Below the pieces are notes generated by a model, which was not told where the DNA came from, did no database searches, and saw nothing but the letters and a program-made list of their open reading frames with translations. From assembly GCA_027056615.1 (NCBI GenBank), contig JALUKJ010000366.1:1-7496 (forward strand): DNA of 7,496 nucleotides, read 5' to 3'. Origin of the DNA: Campylobacteraceae bacterium. Its GTDB lineage: Bacteria; Campylobacterota; Campylobacteria; Campylobacterales; Sulfurovaceae. The position numbers and the translations under genes are program-made. Numbering within the stretch: the stretch's first letter is position 1; each line of letters starts with the position of its first letter. This document shows, piece after piece, positions 5,724-7,496 of this stretch.

Positions 5724-6458
5724 ATGAAAAATATGAAATTATCAATAATTACTTTTATGGTACTAGGAGCATTTGCTTATGCAGGTGGAGATTTTAATGT
5801 AGTAACTCCATATGAAGATGAGGATGTTAAGTTGGCAGAAGAGGTATATGTAGAACCTGAACCAGTTGTTGTTCCTAAACCTAAATCAATCATTAAGCCT
5901 GAAGTAGTATCCCCTAAAGTAGTTAAACCACTAAAAGATATTAAGGCTAATGGATTTTATGTAGGGTTAGGTATTTCAGCTACTCGTTATAAGACAAACT
6001 GTAACTGTCCAACTTCTCCTAAATCAGGAACAGATAAAACAGCTGGAGTTATGGCAAGAGTTGGTTATGATTTTAACAAATATATTGGTATTGAAGCTAG
6101 AGGAATTACATCAAGTTGGAAATCTAATGGAGGAAAGGTAGAACATGCTGGACTTTTTGTTAAACCAATGCTTCCTGTAGGAGATTCTACTAATGTTTAT
6201 GGTCTTGTTGGTGTAGCAAAAACAAAAACAAAAGGACATCTACAAACAACTGATTCAGAATCTTTAGCCTTGGGTGCAGGAGTAGAAGTTGATTTAAGTA
6301 AAGATACTCCAAAAGAAGGACGATATAACCGAGCCTTTGATGGTCAAGGTGACCAAGAAAAAGGTTTAGGTCTCTTTGCAGACTATGAAAGAATGGTGGT
6401 CAAATCAGGAGCTCCTGATTTGGATGCAGTATCAGCAGGTGTAACTTACGACTTTTAA
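5724..6458 (+). CDS. Outer-membrane eight-stranded beta-barrel protein with proline-rich N-terminal region
   Basis: The 244-residue product has a signal peptide (1-20, cleavage after Ala-Tyr-Ala). An acidic stretch follows (about 30-46), then a Pro/Val/Lys-rich segment (45-70) with repeated x-Pro-Lys and Pro-x-Val units, likely periplasmic. Residues 77-244 form an OmpA/OmpX-like barrel. Eight alternating amphipathic strands can be traced, from Gly-Phe-Tyr-Val-Gly-Leu at 77 to the final Tyr-Asp-Phe, whose terminal Phe is the usual signal for BAM-mediated insertion. The first external loop contains Cys93-x-Cys95, the only cysteines in the mature protein. There is no OmpA C-terminal peptidoglycan-binding domain. 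The start is supported by AAAGGA seven bases upstream; an in-frame ATG at 5733 is less well placed. It belongs to the broad OMP_b-brl-type family, for which no specific function can be given. Proximity to the giant surface protein hints at a shared role in the cell envelope. Confidence 0.88.
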   Translation: MKNMKLSIITFMVLGAFAYAGGDFNVVTPYEDEDVKLAEEVYVEPEPVVVPKPKSIIKPEVVSPKVVKPLKDIKANGFYVGLGISATRYKTNCNCPTSPKSGTDKTAGVMARVGYDFNKYIGIEARGITSSWKSNGGKVEHAGLFVKPMLPVGDSTNVYGLVGVAKTKTKGHLQTTDSESLALGAGVEVDLSKDTPKEGRYNRAFDGQGDQEKGLGLFADYERMVVKSGAPDLDAVSAGVTYDF

Positions 6459-6466
6459 TATTTTTT

Positions 6467-6501
6467 GACTTCTCTTTTTTAGAGAAGTCGATACTTTTTT
6501 T
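6467..6501 (+). terminator. Intrinsic terminator after the beta-barrel gene
   Basis: GACTTCTC (6467-6474) pairs perfectly with GAGAAGTC (6482-6489). One extra T-A pair closes a five-T loop. A run of seven T (6495-6501) follows after a 5-base gap. It begins 9 bases after the stop codon and separates the envelope genes from hisH. On the opposite strand the tail is A-rich, so it works only for + strand transcripts. Confidence 0.8.
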
Positions 6502-6530
6502 CTTACTTTTCTCCTCTCTTTACTTTAATT

Positions 6531-6539
6531 TGCTATAAT
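6531..6539 (+). promoter_or_regulatory. hisH: Extended -10 promoter TGCTATAAT before hisH
   Basis: A perfect TGnTATAAT lies 28 bases before the TTG start, directly downstream of the terminator, so hisH appears to be transcribed on its own. Upstream is a pyrimidine-rich, T-rich stretch (6495-6530) with no recognisable -35 box, as is common in Campylobacterota. The predicted start near 6546 gives a leader of about 20 bases. No attenuator or His-codon leader peptide fits in that space. Confidence 0.75.
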
Positions 6540-6567
6540 CACGATAATTTATATAAAGGAACAAACC

Positions 6568-7179
6568 TTGATAGGAATTGTTGATTATAACATGGGAAAC
6601 TTAGCCTCTGTGATAAATGCTTTTGAGAGTGTTGGAGCAGATATTGCAGTAGAGAGTGACCCTGAAAAATTACAAAATTATGACAAGCTTATTTTACCAG
6701 GAGTCGGTGCTTTTGGTGATGCAATGGAGCATTTAAAAAGTAATGGTATGGATAGAGCTGTAAAAGCTTATGCTAAAAGTGGAAAACCTCTTTTGGGTAT
6801 CTGTCTTGGAATGCAACTTCTTTTTGAGAGTAGTGAAGAGTTTGGTTCAAACGAGGGTTTAGGTTTAATCGAGGGAAAAGTAGTAGCTTTTGATGAGTCA
6901 AAATTTGACCATAAATTAAAAGTACCTCACATGGGTTGGAATGAGCTTTTTCAACAAAATAAAAATAAATTATTTGATGGTTTAGATAAAGAGTTTTATC
7001 TTTATTTCGTACATTCTTTTCACGCTGTTTGTGATGATATGTATGCTATAGGTAAAACCTATTATGGTTATGAGTTTGTAAGTGCTGTAAACAAAGATAA
7101 TATCTATGGCATACAACCCCACCCCGAAAAGAGCCATGAGAATGGTTTAAAAATTATTGATAATTTTGTAAAATTGTAG
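6568..7179 (+). CDS. hisH: Imidazole glycerol phosphate synthase, glutamine amidotransferase subunit
   Basis: HisH hydrolyses glutamine and channels ammonia to HisF, which joins it to PRFAR to make imidazole glycerol phosphate and AICAR in histidine biosynthesis, in the cytoplasm. The 203 residues match the usual family length. The class I amidotransferase triad is complete: Cys79 in Gly-Ile-Cys-Leu-Gly-Met-Gln, and His185 and Glu187 in Gln-Pro-His-Pro-Glu-Lys-Ser. Other hallmarks are the N-terminal Asp-Tyr-Asn-Met-Gly-Asn, Pro-Gly-Val-Gly-Ala-Phe-Gly-Asp (44-51) and Pro-His-Met-Gly-Trp-Asn (120-125). The TTG start is chosen because AAAGGA (6555-6560) lies seven bases upstream and the product then starts exactly where the family does. 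The neighbours are not his genes. Alternative amidotransferases of this family serve surface-sugar amidation (e.g. with HisF-like partners), but nothing in the window points to that. Confidence 0.95.
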   Translation: MIGIVDYNMGNLASVINAFESVGADIAVESDPEKLQNYDKLILPGVGAFGDAMEHLKSNGMDRAVKAYAKSGKPLLGICLGMQLLFESSEEFGSNEGLGLIEGKVVAFDESKFDHKLKVPHMGWNELFQQNKNKLFDGLDKEFYLYFVHSFHAVCDDMYAIGKTYYGYEFVSAVNKDNIYGIQPHPEKSHENGLKIIDNFVKL

Positions 7180-7200
7180 GGTGTAGTCCCCGACTACACC
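7176..7200 (+). repeat. REP-like element: GTAG plus perfect hairpin
   Basis: GTAG (7176-7179) is followed immediately by GGTGTAGTC (7180-7188), a CCC loop and GACTACACC (7192-7200), a perfect 9-bp stem. A GTAG tetranucleotide at the foot of a GC-richer hairpin is the layout of REP sequences mobilised by RAYT (TnpA_REP) transposases. The last three bases of GTAG are the hisH stop codon. There is no T tract downstream on the + strand, so a classic terminator is unlikely, although the hairpin may still stabilise the hisH mRNA 3' end. Only one copy is present in the window, so repetition is unproven. Confidence 0.5.
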
Positions 7201-7230
7201 GTCAAAACAAAATTTGAATATAGAGGAAAT

Positions 7231-7291
7231 AGAGGAGTCTGGTGATTTGTGATTTGTTGAAAAGCAATAAATCATGAATAACCTGACCTCT
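7231..7291 (+). other. Long imperfect hairpin in the hisH-ATPase gap
   Basis: The arms 7241-7259 and 7265-7283 can pair over 19 positions (15 Watson-Crick, three G-U, one mismatch) around the loop AAAAG. The stem continues outward through a T-T mismatch, two pairs, a small 2-base bulge on the left arm and five more pairs (7231-7235 with 7287-7291). The left arm contains a tandem heptamer, GTGATTT twice. It ends 13 bases before the ribosome binding site of the next gene. It may be a remnant of a small inverted-repeat element, or a structured leader of the ATPase gene. No gene is visible in 7180-7316. Confidence 0.45.
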
Positions 7292-7316
7292 CGGTAAATA
7301 CACCAAGGAGCAACCA

Positions 7317-7496
7317 ATGAGCAAAGAACATTTCATAAAAAATATAGAAATCAAAAATTTTAAATGTTTTGAAGATTTTAAAGCAGAGGGCTTTGGAAGA
7401 GTTAATCTTATTGGTGGGAAGAATAATGTGGGGAAGACGGCTTTTATGGAGGCTGTTTATGTGAATATTTTTTCAATAAATGTTTCTTCTTTATAT
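7317..7496 (+). CDS. AAA/SMC-like ATPase, N-terminal part (runs off the window)
   Basis: Sixty codons are present and open to the right edge. The start is supported by AAGGAG (7305-7310) with a six-base spacer. The N-terminus has the pattern typical of RecF/OLD/SMC-like ATPases: Ile-Lys-Asn-Phe-Lys-Cys-Phe (12-18), then Val-Asn-Leu-Ile-Gly and an intact Walker A motif G34-K-N-N-V-G39-K40-T41 followed by Ala-Phe-Met-Glu-Ala. The protein should bind and hydrolyse ATP. Walker B, signature and any nuclease (Toprim) part lie beyond the window. Related genes occur in overcoming-lysogenisation-defect nucleases and other phage-defence operons, but also as stand-alone ATPases, so no role is assigned. 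The promoter is not clear; the region 7201-7300 has only weak -10-like hexamers. Confidence 0.85.
   Translation, partial: MSKEHFIKNIEIKNFKCFEDFKAEGFGRVNLIGGKNNVGKTAFMEAVYVNIFSINVSSLY

Noticed and set aside
7180..7200. Rho-independent terminator of hisH
   Set aside because: The stem is perfect, but the downstream sequence is GTCAAAACAAAA with no T run, so a REP-like hairpin fits better than a classic terminator.
7201..7316. Promoter for the ATPase gene, with TATAGA at 7219 or TAAATA at 7295 as -10
   Set aside because: Each differs from TATAAT at more than one position and neither has a TG extension at the right spacing or a -35 partner, so neither can be supported.

Overview
The window is AT-rich, with A/T-dominated intergenic DNA, extended -10 promoters of the TGnTATAAT form without clear -35 boxes, AAGGA-type ribosome binding sites and one TTG start. 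Together with the kinds of protein encoded, this suggests a Gram-negative bacterium of the Campylobacterota (Sulfurimonas/Sulfurovum/Arcobacter-like). The lineage is an inference from style, not from a marker gene. All genes lie on the + strand.

Positions 48-6458 form a cell-surface block. A giant secreted protein of 1879 residues carries a Sec signal peptide, eight SdrD B-type (Cna-B-like, Ca-loop) domains, one DUF7507/DUF11-like domain, five CshA-type fibril repeats, and a C-terminal Ile-Pro + membrane helix + Arg-Lys tail resembling the IPTL-CTERM class of sorting signals. Between the first and second SdrD-type domains sits a unique segment of about 205 residues. It contains two short motifs like those of the thioester (Cys-Gln) domains of Gram-positive adhesins, with the expected Gln replaced by Asn. 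Thirty-six bases downstream, behind its own probable promoter, is a 244-residue outer-membrane eight-stranded beta-barrel with a proline-rich periplasmic segment. The two genes may form a surface module, although no direct interaction can be shown from sequence.

A clear intrinsic terminator (6467-6501) closes that block. An independent promoter then drives hisH (6568-7179, TTG start), the glutaminase subunit of imidazole glycerol phosphate synthase. It stands here without hisF, hisA or other his genes beside it.

The hisH stop codon is embedded in a GTAG tetranucleotide directly followed by a perfect 9-bp hairpin, the layout of a REP sequence. A second, long imperfect hairpin (7231-7291) follows in the same intergenic gap. 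The window ends inside the first 60 codons of an AAA/SMC-like ATPase with an intact Walker A motif. This belongs to the broad OLD/RecF-like group that often occurs in defence systems, but too little is present to assign it.
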